Positions 1 through 8,267 of a stretch of DNA of 64,000 nt are shown one piece after another. The number at the start of each line of letters is the position of its first letter. Positions within the stretch are counted from its first letter, which is position 1. Source of the DNA: Palsa-661 sp035535015 (GTDB lineage Bacteria; Actinomycetota; Acidimicrobiia; Acidimicrobiales; UBA8190). Made by a program: the position numbers and the translations under genes. The notes beneath the pieces are model-generated. The model saw only the letters and a list, made by a program, of their open reading frames with translations, had not been told where the DNA came from and ran no database searches. The DNA is taken from positions 1 through 64,000 of the forward strand of contig DATLQU010000014.1 of assembly GCA_035535015.1 (NCBI GenBank), in the 5' to 3' direction.

Positions 1-1
1 C

Positions 2-1804
2 TTCCGGTACACGGCGAAACTACGTCGGGTCTACCGCAAGCTCCGGAGGATCGAGAGCGCTCCCTCCGCCCAGGATCCGGCATCGGCGGTTGTCGAGCGG
101 ACCTACTCCCGGTGGGTCGAAGAGTTCGACACCCTCGATGATGCCGACCGCCGATCCATTCGGGACCGGCTCGATCAGCTTCCTGAGCAACCCCTCGTGT
201 CGATCATCTTCCCCGTCTACAACACACCGCCGCGCTACCTGAAGGCGGCCATCGAATCGGTGATCGGACAGCTGTACGCCAACTGGGAGCTGTGCATCGC
301 CGACGACTGTTCCACTGAGCCCCATGTGGCCGAGATCATCAACCGCTATGCGGCGCAGGAACCACGCATCAAGCTGACCACCCGATCCGAGAACGGCCAC
401 ATCTCGGCCGCCTCCAACAGCGCTCTGGACCTGGCCGGCGGCATGTGGATCACCCCACTCGACCACGACGACGTCCTGCCCGAACATGCCCTGGCCATGG
501 GCATGCTGGCCGCTCACGAGCACGAAGAGGCGGGCGTCATCTACAGCGACGAGGACAAGATCGACGACGAGGGTCGCCGGCAGCTCCCCTATTTCAAGCC
601 TGACTTCGACCCTCTGCTGCTCCAGGGCCAGAACTACCTCACCCACCTGCTTTTCCTTCGTCGCGATCTGGTGGTTTCGGCAGGCGGCTACCGGCTCGGA
701 TTCGAAGGGAGTCAGGACTGGGATCTGGTCCTCCGAGTGACCGAACGTCTCGAGCCGTCACAAGTCGTCCATGTCCCCCATGTCCTGTATCACTGGCGGC
801 TGCACGACGAGTCCACCGCGTCACTGGTCCAAGCCAAGCCCTATGCCCTCGATGCCGGTCAGCGGGCGGTCGAGGAGCATCTGGCCCGGACCGGTGTGCA
901 TGGCGACGTCACCCGGATCCCGTCGCTCGGCCACAATCGCGTGACATGGCGGCTCCCGGAGGATCCGCCACTGGTGAGCATCATCATCCCCACCAAGGAC
1001 GGGCGTCTGCTCGAACGGTGTGTCAACAGCCTGTTGGCCTTTACGTCCTATCCCAACTTCGAGATCGTCGTCGTGGACAACGGAAGCCGGGAACTGGCCA
1101 CCCTCGAATTCCTGCGCGAAAACGAACACCACCTCACCGTCATCCGTGATGATCGCCCCTTCAACTATTCGGCTCTCAACAACGCCGCCGTTCACCGGGT
1201 GTCAGGAAGCCTGCTGTGTCTGTTGAACGACGACACCGAGGTCATCGCCGAGGATTGGCTGACGGAAATGGTGGGCCACGTCCTCATGTCCGGGGTCGGC
1301 GCCGTGGGAGCCAAGCTGCTCTACCCGGACGGCCGTATCCAACACGGCGGTGTCATCGTCGGTCTCGGCGGCGTGGCCGGCCATTCGCATCGCATGAGCG
1401 ACCGCCTCGCTCCGGGCTACTGCGGGCGTCTCCTGGTGGCCCAGAACCTGTCTGCCGTCACCGCGGCCTGCATGCTGGTCAGGCGGGAGGCTTGGGACCA
1501 GGTGGGGGGGCTGGAGGAGGAGAATTTGGCCGTCGCCTTCAACGACGTCGACTTCTGCCTCCGTCTCCGTCAAGCCGGATGGCGCATCATCTGGACTCCG
1601 CATGCGACGCTCTACCACCACGAATCGGTGAGCCGGGGACCTGACGACGTCGGCTTCCGGGTGCACGAGTTCGCCAAGGAGATTCAGTTCATCAAGTCCC
1701 GCTGGGGCGACAGCCTGCTCCACGACCCCGCCTACAACCCGAACTTGACGCTCGATATCGAGGACTTCTCGCTCTCGTGGCCTCCCCGGGTCACCTACCG
1801 CTGA
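2..1804 (+). CDS. Two-domain family 2 glycosyltransferase (5' partial)
   Basis: Transfers sugars from nucleotide-sugar donors, probably to a cell-surface polysaccharide. The reading frame is open from base 2, so the gene begins left of the window; the first GTG at 197 lies inside the first catalytic domain and is not the real start. Two GT-A folds follow each other. The first starts at VSIIFPVYNTP and carries a DHDD metal site; the second starts at LVSIIIPTKDG and carries LNDDTE. A tail with EFAKEIQFIKSRWG follows. Double GT2 proteins of this kind are typical of O-antigen, rhamnan or teichoic-type glycan loci, but no other glycan gene is visible here. It converges on ppx with only 26 bases between them. 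Donor and acceptor cannot be told from sequence. Confidence 0.85.
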   Translation, partial: FRYTAKLRRVYRKLRRIESAPSAQDPASAVVERTYSRWVEEFDTLDDADRRSIRDRLDQLPEQPLVSIIFPVYNTPPRYLKAAIESVIGQLYANWELCIADDCSTEPHVAEIINRYAAQEPRIKLTTRSENGHISAASNSALDLAGGMWITPLDHDDVLPEHALAMGMLAAHEHEEAGVIYSDEDKIDDEGRRQLPYFKPDFDPLLLQGQNYLTHLLFLRRDLVVSAGGYRLGFEGSQDWDLVLRVTERLEPSQVVHVPHVLYHWRLHDESTASLVQAKPYALDAGQRAVEEHLARTGVHGDVTRIPSLGHNRVTWRLPEDPPLVSIIIPTKDGRLLERCVNSLLAFTSYPNFEIVVVDNGSRELATLEFLRENEHHLTVIRDDRPFNYSALNNAAVHRVSGSLLCLLNDDTEVIAEDWLTEMVGHVLMSGVGAVGAKLLYPDGRIQHGGVIVGLGGVAGHSHRMSDRLAPGYCGRLLVAQNLSAVTAACMLVRREAWDQVGGLEEENLAVAFNDVDFCLRLRQAGWRIIWTPHATLYHHESVSRGPDDVGFRVHEFAKEIQFIKSRWGDSLLHDPAYNPNLTLDIEDFSLSWPPRVTYR

Positions 1805-1830
1805 ACCGCCTCCAAGCCCCCCTCTCTCTC

Positions 1831-2787
1831 CTAGCGGAGGCTGCTCACGATCCCGTCGAGGATGTCGTCCTCCGAGACGAGGCAGTCCGAGGAGCCGAAA
1901 CCGGCCATCACGGCGGCCAGAATGATCACTCCACCGACGATCACGTCGGCGCGTCCTTCCACCATCCCGGGCCGGCGCGACCGGGCCCGTCGATCCTCGG
2001 CGGCCAGGACGTCCAGCCACTGCTCCACCTGATCCCTGCTCAGACGGGCGTGGTGGACCCGGGCGCGTTCATAGTGGTCGAGCCGGAGGGCCAACGCCGC
2101 CAGCGTCGACACCGTTCCCGCCAATCCGACCAGAGTCCCCCCCGGCTCCAGGGAGGGAAGGCTCTGGCGGGCCCGGCGGACCCCGGCGTCGACCACGGCC
2201 CGGGCTTCGGACCGCTCCTGGGCTCGGGGCGGGTCGTGGTCGAAGAAGCGCTCGGTCAGCCGTACGCAGCCGAGATCGAGGGACACGGCCTCCACCGCCG
2301 GAGCGCCTTGCGCCACCGATTCATCAGCCCCCGGCGTCCGGCCGATCACGAGCTCGGTCGACCCGCCCCCGATATCCACCACCAGGACCGGCCGACCGCG
2401 TTCTTCGGCCGGCAGAGAGAGGGTGGCTCCGGTGAACGAGAGCCGCCCTTCCTCGAGTCCGCTGAGCAGTTCCGGAGCCACACCGGTGGCCTCTTCGGCG
2501 GCGGCGAAGAACTCGTCGGCGTTCACGGCGTCCCGGGCGGCGGAGGTGGCGACCAGGCGGGCGCGCACCACCCCGTGCTCGTCCATCACACGCTTGTACT
2601 CCCTCAGGACGGAGACGGTCCGGGCCATGGCATCGGCCGACAACTTCTGCGTGGCATCCACGGCCTCGCCCAGACGCGTGATCCGCATCTCACGGACGAG
2701 AGCCCGGCCCTGTTCGTCGACGATCAGCAGGCGGGTGGAATTGGTCCCGCAGTCGAGTGCAGCCCGGGCCCCGCCGTTATCGGCCAT
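1831..2787 (-). CDS. ppx: Ppx/GppA family exopolyphosphatase
   Basis: Predicted to remove terminal phosphate from polyphosphate, or from pppGpp. The 318-residue protein has the actin-like ASKHA fold of the family: phosphate loop 1 near residues 12-20 (LDCGTNSTRLL), and the second phosphate loop VVDIGGGSTELVIG near residue 138. This is the short two-domain form common in actinobacteria (Rv1026-like), without the C-terminal HD domain of E. coli Ppx. The ATG overlaps the end of the DUF501 gene by 11 bases, so the two are probably translationally coupled. It is the last gene of the eno-ftsB-DUF501-ppx block. Confidence 0.9.
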   Translation of the reverse strand: MADNGGARAALDCGTNSTRLLIVDEQGRALVREMRITRLGEAVDATQKLSADAMARTVSVLREYKRVMDEHGVVRARLVATSAARDAVNADEFFAAAEEATGVAPELLSGLEEGRLSFTGATLSLPAEERGRPVLVVDIGGGSTELVIGRTPGADESVAQGAPAVEAVSLDLGCVRLTERFFDHDPPRAQERSEARAVVDAGVRRARQSLPSLEPGGTLVGLAGTVSTLAALALRLDHYERARVHHARLSRDQVEQWLDVLAAEDRRARSRRPGMVEGRADVIVGGVIILAAVMAGFGSSDCLVSEDDILDGIVSSLR

Positions 2788-3280
2788 ACCCCCGCTCTAC
2801 CACATACCCCGACGTGTCGAGAGCCAGTTGGTCGACCACCCAGCGCCCGACGGGGTCGTCCCCACCGACCAGCAACCAGGCCAGATGGGCATGGAGGCAC
2901 TTCACCCCCTGGCGTGTCCCTCCCACCCCTCCCGACGGCCGGGGGCCGGTATGCCCGGGGGGAATCGTCAGATCCCGGGCCGCGGCGTAGCGCTGATGAG
3001 CGTCGGCGATCGCTTCGGGCGCGATGGCCGCTTCGGCTCGGCGCACCCCACCCGAGGCTTCGAGCCGGCTGACGGACTCCCGGAGAGTGGTGTCGACCAA
3101 CCAGAAGCGCGTCGGCATGGGCGTGCCATCGTCGAGAAGCGCTGCGTTCACGATCACGGCCGGCGCCGCGTCCGGTCCGCGGACGGCCACGGCAAAGGCA
3201 CCGCTCGGAATCCGCCCGAGGAGGCGGGTGACGGCATCCCGGTCCGACGAGCTGACCGGGGTCCCGACGGGATCGGTCAG
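2777..3280 (-). CDS. DUF501 family protein, probable CTG start
   Basis: Conserved actinobacterial protein of unknown function, always found between ftsB and ppx (the Rv1025 position). Family hallmarks are DDGTPMPTRFWLVD, then SRLEASGGVRRAE, and a C-terminal GVKCLHAHLAWLLVGG motif with Cys and His residues. No ATG, GTG or TTG lies near the expected N-terminus. The frame instead has a CTG at 3280 that overlaps the TGA of ftsB as CTGA, with a GGAG 8 bases upstream, giving 167 residues. The next canonical start, a GTG inside FAVAVRG, would remove the conserved first strand. The start is therefore inferred; the frame and stop are secure. Confidence 0.8.
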   Translation of the reverse strand: MTDPVGTPVSSSDRDAVTRLLGRIPSGAFAVAVRGPDAAPAVIVNAALLDDGTPMPTRFWLVDTTLRESVSRLEASGGVRRAEAAIAPEAIADAHQRYAAARDLTIPPGHTGPRPSGGVGGTRQGVKCLHAHLAWLLVGGDDPVGRWVVDQLALDTSGYVVERGYGR

Positions 3281-4062
3281 CTCCAGAACTCCAGAGTGTG
3301 GCCCACCCGGGACCAGAAGCCGCCGGCGCCTGGCGGTGCGCTCTGTCGGGCGCTGTTTCCCGACAGCGATCGCTCGCCCACCGACTGGCTTTCGGAGGTC
3401 CGAGCCGATATCGGTGGAGTGGCACTGCCCACGCCGGCGCCGAGCAGCTCCTGGCTCCGGCGCGAACCGGGCACCACGGGCGCCTCGTTCAGCGGGACGT
3501 GCCCGGCGTCGGCGACCGTCGACGATGCTGATCCCGCCGGCGGCAGGATGTCGTACGCCCTCTGGCCCGGCCGGACCAGTCCGTAGTCCTGTCGGGCCAG
3601 GCCGGCCACGGCCGTTGGATCGGCCAGCTGGCTGGCCTGGGCGCTCAGGACCCGGTTCTCGGCCTGAAGGTCGGAGACCTGCGAGGAGTCCGACGTCAAC
3701 TGCTGGCGCTGCGAGGCCAGGACGGACCAGGGCATGGTGAAGAGCACCACCACGAAGGCGAACACCGCGGCGACCAGGAGAACGGCGCGGGCCCGGCGGC
3801 GCTCGAAGGGACTCTGTTCGACGCGACGCCGCCCCGTCACCCGCCCTGAAGGTCGAAAACGCATCACCGATCGCACGAGCCACAGCAGACTCCGGGGCAA
3901 CGCTCGCAGGATGGAAGCAGGCGTGGACGGTGTCCGGGTGGACGGTGTCCGGGTGGACGGTGTCGGGGTGGACGGTGTCGGGGTGGACGACGCCGCCCGG
4001 GCCGGGGAACGCTGGCTCTTGTGGCGGCGGCGGTGGGCGCCGGCCTTCGGGAGCAGCATCAT
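3277..4062 (-). CDS. ftsB: FtsB/DivIC septum formation initiator, long Thr/Pro-rich N-terminus
   Basis: Bitopic membrane protein of the divisome. After a cytoplasmic N-terminus of roughly 95 residues there is one membrane span (AVLLVAAVFAFVVVLF), then a short coiled coil (QLTSDSSQVSDLQAENRVL) and the ARQDYGLVRPGQ motif typical of the FtsB/DivIC family. Two unusual parts flank this core: an N-terminal stretch built from TPSTP/TPSTR pentapeptides, encoded by a 15-bp tandem repeat, and a low-complexity Ser/Gly tail of about 80 residues. The ATG follows the eno stop by two bases, and the stop overlaps the DUF501 start. Position between eno and DUF501 matches the actinobacterial order. Confidence 0.82.
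   Translation of the reverse strand: MMLLPKAGAHRRRHKSQRSPARAASSTPTPSTPTPSTRTPSTRTPSTPASILRALPRSLLWLVRSVMRFRPSGRVTGRRRVEQSPFERRRARAVLLVAAVFAFVVVLFTMPWSVLASQRQQLTSDSSQVSDLQAENRVLSAQASQLADPTAVAGLARQDYGLVRPGQRAYDILPPAGSASSTVADAGHVPLNEAPVVPGSRRSQELLGAGVGSATPPISARTSESQSVGERSLSGNSARQSAPPGAGGFWSRVGHTLEFWS
3923..3989 (-). repeat. 15-bp tandem repeat in ftsB N-terminus (about 4.5 copies)
   Basis: Units of gtggacggtgtccgg / gtggacggtgtcggg (plus-strand text) repeat at 3923, 3938, 3953 and 3968, with a partial copy from 3983. The period is a multiple of three, so copy-number change would only add or remove pentapeptides (TPSTP, TPSTR) from the cytoplasmic tail of the FtsB-like protein. Confidence 0.9.
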
Positions 4063-4064
4063 GG

Positions 4065-5360
4065 TCAGGAGTCGTCTCCTACGCTCGCCGTGGCCAGGGC
4101 CGCCGCGCCCAGATAGGCGGCCGACTCACCGAGGTCCTCTTCGATCCGCAGCAGTTGGTTGTACTTGGCCACCCGGTCGGACCGGGCCGGCGCCCCGGTC
4201 TTGATCAGTCCACAATTGGTGGCCACGGCCAGGTCGGAGATCGTCGTGTCCTCGGTTTCGCCCGAACGGTGCGACATCACGCAGCGGTAGCCGGCCCGGC
4301 CGGCGCACTCCATGGTGTCGAGGGTCTCGGTCACGGTCCCGATCTGGTTGACCTTCACCAGGATGGAGTTGGCCACACCGCGGGCGATTCCCTTCTCCAG
4401 CCGGGCCTGATTGGTCACGAAGACGTCGTCGCCCACCAGCTGCACCCGGTCGCCGATGGCCCGGGTCAGCGCCGCCCAGCCGTCCCAGTCGTCCTCGGCC
4501 ATCGCGTCCTCGACGGAGACGATCGGATACCGGCCGCACAGATCGACCCAGTAGTCCACCATCTCGGCCGAGGAGAGCTGCCGGCCCTCGCCGTTCAGGT
4601 GGTAGGCGCCGTCCTTCCACAGCTCGCTCGCCGCCGGATCGAGGGCGATGGCGATCTCCTCCCCCGGCACCCGACCGGCCGCCTCGATGGCCTCGACGAG
4701 GACCTGGACGGCACTCTCGCTCGAGGGAAGATCGGGCGCGAAACCCCCTTCGTCGCCCACCGTGGTGGACAACCCCTGGGAGCGCAGCACCCGGGCCAAG
4801 GTGTGGTACGTCTCGACCCCCCACCGCAGGGCCTCCGAGAACGACGCCGCGCCCACCGGGGCGATCATGAATTCCTGCAGGTCGATGGAATTGTCGGCGT
4901 GCACCCCGCCGTTCACCACGTTCATCATGGGCACGGGCAGCACGTGGGCGTTCACCCCGCCGACGTACCGGTACAGGGGCAGTCCGAGCTCATCGGCGGC
5001 GCAACGGGCCACGGCCAGCGACACCCCGAGGATGGCGTTGGCCCCCAGGCGCCCCTTCGTCGGCGTCCCGTCGAGGTCGATCAGGGCCAGATCGACCCCC
5101 CGCTGGTCGCAGGGGTCGAAACCGGCCAGGACCTCGCCGATCTCGCCGTTCACGTGCTCGACGGCACCGAGGACCCCCTTGCCCCCGTAGCGCTCCCCTC
5201 CGTCGCGCCACTCGGTGGCCTCGTAGGTCCCCGTCGACGCCCCCGACGGGACGATGGCCCGCCCGCCGGCGCCCGAATCGAGGAGGACCTCGACTTCGAC
5301 GGTGGGATTGCCCCGGGAGTCGAGAACCTCCCGTGCTCGAACCTGCTCGATGCTGCTCAT
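4065..5360 (-). CDS. eno: Enolase
   Basis: Glycolytic phosphopyruvate hydratase, interconverting 2-phosphoglycerate and phosphoenolpyruvate in the cytoplasm. The 431-residue length matches bacterial enolases. Recognisable elements are the N-terminal AREVLDSRGNPTVEVEV, the flexible loop SGASTGTYEA, the catalytic Glu region TVGDEGGFAPDL, Mg ligands in EDAMAEDDW and LVGDDVFVTN, the catalytic Lys in ILVKVNQIGT, and the C-terminal signature SHRSGETEDTTI. The ATG at 5360 is preceded by a long leader shared with no other gene, so eno probably has its own promoter and starts the eno-ftsB-DUF501-ppx transcription unit. Confidence 0.98.
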   Translation of the reverse strand: MSSIEQVRAREVLDSRGNPTVEVEVLLDSGAGGRAIVPSGASTGTYEATEWRDGGERYGGKGVLGAVEHVNGEIGEVLAGFDPCDQRGVDLALIDLDGTPTKGRLGANAILGVSLAVARCAADELGLPLYRYVGGVNAHVLPVPMMNVVNGGVHADNSIDLQEFMIAPVGAASFSEALRWGVETYHTLARVLRSQGLSTTVGDEGGFAPDLPSSESAVQVLVEAIEAAGRVPGEEIAIALDPAASELWKDGAYHLNGEGRQLSSAEMVDYWVDLCGRYPIVSVEDAMAEDDWDGWAALTRAIGDRVQLVGDDVFVTNQARLEKGIARGVANSILVKVNQIGTVTETLDTMECAGRAGYRCVMSHRSGETEDTTISDLAVATNCGLIKTGAPARSDRVAKYNQLLRIEEDLGESAAYLGAAALATASVGDDS

Positions 5361-5615
5361 GCTCCGTGGTGCCCCTGTGGTTGGTGTTGTAGAAGTTACT
5401 CGCTGGCCCTCATCGGGGTGCGGAGCGCCAGCGTAGAGGGTTGTCGCGACCGCTGTCCGGGCTGACTCTCAGCCAGCCTCACGGAACCAGCCAGGCAGCG
5501 GACCGTCGGTGCGAACCCCGGAGCCGGCGAACGCCCAATCAGAGACGCCCGCCACGGACAGCCACGGCGGAGGCCGTTCCGAGGGCCCTTTTTTGGCTCT
5601 GTCGCAGGCCCGCCG
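5361..5615. other. Intergenic region between mazG and eno
   Basis: 255 bases with no supported gene; short frames here are shadows. It probably carries the eno promoter (minus strand) but no convincing -35/-10 pair was found. A GGGCCC followed by six T on the plus strand (around 5585-5594) lacks a stem long enough to be called a terminator. Confidence 0.4.
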
Positions 5616-7094
5616 TCACGGGGAGCGAGGAGTCTCGCTCTGCTCGACCTGGCGTCGGAACGCCCCGGACCGGGCCCGCAGGGCCGTCTCCGGGTCCACC
5701 CCGAGTCGACGCACCAGGTCCACCACCCCGAAGAGCAGCTCCCCGGCGGCGGCGTCGGCGTCGTCGGCCGACCCGAGTCCGTCGAGATCCTGGGCGATCT
5801 GCTGTCGCAAGCCCGACTCGCTCGGCTGTGACACCCCGACGGACTCGGCCTTGCGTTGGAGCTTGGCCGCCAGGGCCAGAGCGGGCAGGGCGCCGGGGAT
5901 GCCCTCGGTCACGCTCGTCCGACCCTTCTCCTTCTTCTTGAGCAGTTCCCAGTTGGCCGCCACCTCGTCGGGGGTGGAGGCGATGACGTCGCCGAAGACA
6001 TGGGGATGCCGGGCCACCAATTTGTCGTGGACGCCCCGGGCCACGTCGGCCAGCGTGAACCGGCCCTCCTCTTCGCCCAGCACGGCATGGAAGTAGACCT
6101 GGAAGAGCAGGTCGCCGAGCTCCTCGACCAGATGCTCGGTGGCCTCGGGAGCGACCTCCGATCCCGCGGCGGCCACCGTTTCGATGGCGTCGAGGGTCTC
6201 GTACGTCTCTTCCAGCAGATGCCGGGCCAGCGACCCGTGGGTCTGCTCGGCGTCCCACGGGCACCGCCGCCGCAGCGTGTGAACGAGCTCGTCCAACCGC
6301 ACCAGATCGACGGCCACCGGTGACCCGAGCCGGGGGATCCACAAGGCGGTCAGATGGTCCGGCTCGAGAGTCCGGTCGATCTCGGTCCACTGCACCTCGA
6401 GGACCTGCTCGTCGGCCAGTCCCAGGTGGTGCAGCAGCACCGCCGTCCGTCGCCCGTCCTCCCCGGCGGGGTCGTCGGCGGCCAGCTTGATGTCCGACAG
6501 CAGCTGCCGGCTGTGGCACTGGGCCACCAGAAGTGGCCCTCTCTCCCCGGCCGCCTCGACGGCGAAAGACGCTCCGTCCACCAGCCGGACACCGGCCGAG
6601 ATCGGGTCGATCCCGAGGCGGTCCCAGGCCAGATCGATGAAGGACGGGGCGGGGATCACCTCCACGGCCACCCGTTCGTCGCCGCGGAGCAGAATGACCG
6701 TCCGTTCGGCCACGAACGGGGAGCCGGGCACGGCGTAGGCGACGAAGGCGGCCGACCGGTCACCCGGACCCCCACCGGCGGTGGACGGGGCCGAGGCGGC
6801 GGCCACGGCGGTGGCGGCATCGACGAGCGCCTCCACGATCCCGGCATAGACCTCGTCGATGCTGTCAGCGCCGTCGTACAGCCGGTCGAACGACTCCAGT
6901 CCGCCCGGCACCATCTCGGCCACGGCTTCGACCGCCGGGTGCCGCGCCGTCCGCACGAAGCTCCGCTGCGCCGTGGTCAGCGCCTGGAGCGCCGCCTCGG
7001 GAACGAGCTCGGCCCCGGCCGGGCCGAGACCCACCACCACGACCCGGGGACGGCCGCCGGCGGCGGGTCCCGACGGCGACGAGCCGACCGTCAA
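5616..7094 (-). CDS. mazG: Tetrapyrrole-methylase-like / MazG fusion (YabN type) nucleoside triphosphate pyrophosphohydrolase
   Basis: Removes pyrophosphate from (non-canonical) NTPs. The C-terminal half is a clear MazG domain: RRCPWDAEQTHGSLARHLLE, the EELGDLLFQV metal-binding helix, and VARHPHVFGDV. The N-terminal ~220 residues look like an SAM-dependent tetrapyrrole methylase fold (VVVGLGPAG, then YAVPGSPFVAE), the arrangement known from Bacillus YabN, where the role of the methylase part is unclear. The start is a TTG at 7094 that overlaps the stop of the upstream lipoprotein gene as TTGA, giving 492 residues. A longer open frame upstream is only the antisense-free shadow of the lipoprotein gene. 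Confidence 0.88.
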   Translation of the reverse strand: MTVGSSPSGPAAGGRPRVVVVGLGPAGAELVPEAALQALTTAQRSFVRTARHPAVEAVAEMVPGGLESFDRLYDGADSIDEVYAGIVEALVDAATAVAAASAPSTAGGGPGDRSAAFVAYAVPGSPFVAERTVILLRGDERVAVEVIPAPSFIDLAWDRLGIDPISAGVRLVDGASFAVEAAGERGPLLVAQCHSRQLLSDIKLAADDPAGEDGRRTAVLLHHLGLADEQVLEVQWTEIDRTLEPDHLTALWIPRLGSPVAVDLVRLDELVHTLRRRCPWDAEQTHGSLARHLLEETYETLDAIETVAAAGSEVAPEATEHLVEELGDLLFQVYFHAVLGEEEGRFTLADVARGVHDKLVARHPHVFGDVIASTPDEVAANWELLKKKEKGRTSVTEGIPGALPALALAAKLQRKAESVGVSQPSESGLRQQIAQDLDGLGSADDADAAAGELLFGVVDLVRRLGVDPETALRARSGAFRRQVEQSETPRSP

Positions 7095-8266
7095 CCGGAA
7101 GCGGGATTGACAGTGAGCCCCGGTGTGCTGAACAACGGCACCACGGGAACGTTGGCCTTGGCGTTGGGCACGAAAGCGGGGGTCGGTGGCGTGGGGGCGA
7201 TGACACCGTGTGCCGGGTTCCATGATCCGTAACGGGGGTCGACCGTCACCCGGGCCCGCGCCACCTGCGTGTGCAGCAGGGCTCCCACCGCCGCACTGTT
7301 CTGCGCCAGGATCGCCTCCCGGATGGGGTTGCGCAGCGTGGCGAAGGGCACCAGAACGTGCTGCCGCATCTGCACCACCATGTAGTAGGTGGCGGTGGCA
7401 CCCGTGCTCGGGTTGGTGGTCTGCCAGGTCAGCGGCTCCGAAAGCTGACCGGCGGCGAGCGCGTCGATGGTGGCGCCGAGGGTGGCCCCGAGCTGCGAGT
7501 CGAGGCCGGCCGGGTAGCCGCATTGCAACTGACCGCCGGGCGGCGTGGCCTGCTGGTCGGCGCCGGCCGCCGTCGCCGCCGTGGCGAAGCTCGTCCCCGT
7601 GGCGATCTGGTCGTGGAGGCTCTGGGCCGCACTCAGGCTGTCGGCCAGGACCACGTTCAGGCATTCCTGGGTCACCAGTGACCGGTGCGACGCGTAGTAC
7701 GACTTCAAGGCGGCCAGGCTCACGTCGACGTGACCGATGGCCACCTCGAACTGCTCCTGCACGGCCAGCATGGTCGCCTGCTTCTGCAGAAAATCACCGG
7801 GCAGTTGCTTGGCCAGAGGGTTCGAGGTGTTGAGCGCACACCCGGTCGGTGAGCCGTTCTGGGACTGCGACTGCTTCAGCTGTCCCGGGTAGTCGATCTT
7901 GGCGGCGGCCACGTCGGCGGCCGTCACCACGACGCCGCGCCGGGCCAGCACCTGTGTCTCGATCTGCTGCAACACCAAAGTGAACAGTTGCCCGTCGGCG
8001 AAAGCCGGTGACACGGCGTTCGGGGTGCTCCCGTCGCCCTCGGTGCCGATCCCGACGGGCGAGGCCGTCTGCCCGGCCAGGATCTGCGCCGCGCACTGGG
8101 CGTCGGCATTGGCCAGCTCGCCGGACAGGACCCCGTTCAGCGTCGACTGGGAGATGGTCACCCCGTCGACGGTGGCCGCCGGAGGCGACACGTCGCAGCT
8201 CGTCGTCCCCACGACGAGCGCGCCGAGAACGGCGACAAAGAGAAGGCGTCTCACGGCAGTCGGCAT
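7091..8266 (-). CDS. SurA/PpiC-like periplasmic lipoprotein
   Basis: Exported lipoprotein, probable peptidyl-prolyl isomerase or foldase-type chaperone. The ATG at 8266 gives MPTAVRRLL, a hydrophobic stretch and a lipobox VGTTSC, so the mature protein starts at Cys24. A SurA-N-like region (ATVDGVTISQSTLNGVL) is followed by a degenerate PpiC rotamase region with GGQLQCGYPAGLD. A GTG at 8281 would add five residues; the ATG was chosen because it gives a compact signal peptide and lies one base after the mfd stop. 391 residues. It occupies the place between mfd and mazG. Catalytic rotamase residues are poorly conserved, so a chaperone role is as likely. Confidence 0.7.
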   Translation of the reverse strand: MPTAVRRLLFVAVLGALVVGTTSCDVSPPAATVDGVTISQSTLNGVLSGELANADAQCAAQILAGQTASPVGIGTEGDGSTPNAVSPAFADGQLFTLVLQQIETQVLARRGVVVTAADVAAAKIDYPGQLKQSQSQNGSPTGCALNTSNPLAKQLPGDFLQKQATMLAVQEQFEVAIGHVDVSLAALKSYYASHRSLVTQECLNVVLADSLSAAQSLHDQIATGTSFATAATAAGADQQATPPGGQLQCGYPAGLDSQLGATLGATIDALAAGQLSEPLTWQTTNPSTGATATYYMVVQMRQHVLVPFATLRNPIREAILAQNSAAVGALLHTQVARARVTVDPRYGSWNPAHGVIAPTPPTPAFVPNAKANVPVVPLFSTPGLTVNPASG

Positions 8267-8267
8267 G

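Noticed and set aside
5500..5545. GGTGCGAACCCCGGAG looked like a tRNA T-arm
   Set aside because: It is not TTCRANY and no acceptor, D or anticodon stem can be paired around it.
5575..5600. GGGCCC plus six T as a rho-independent terminator
   Set aside because: The stem is too short and no gene ends on the plus strand just upstream.
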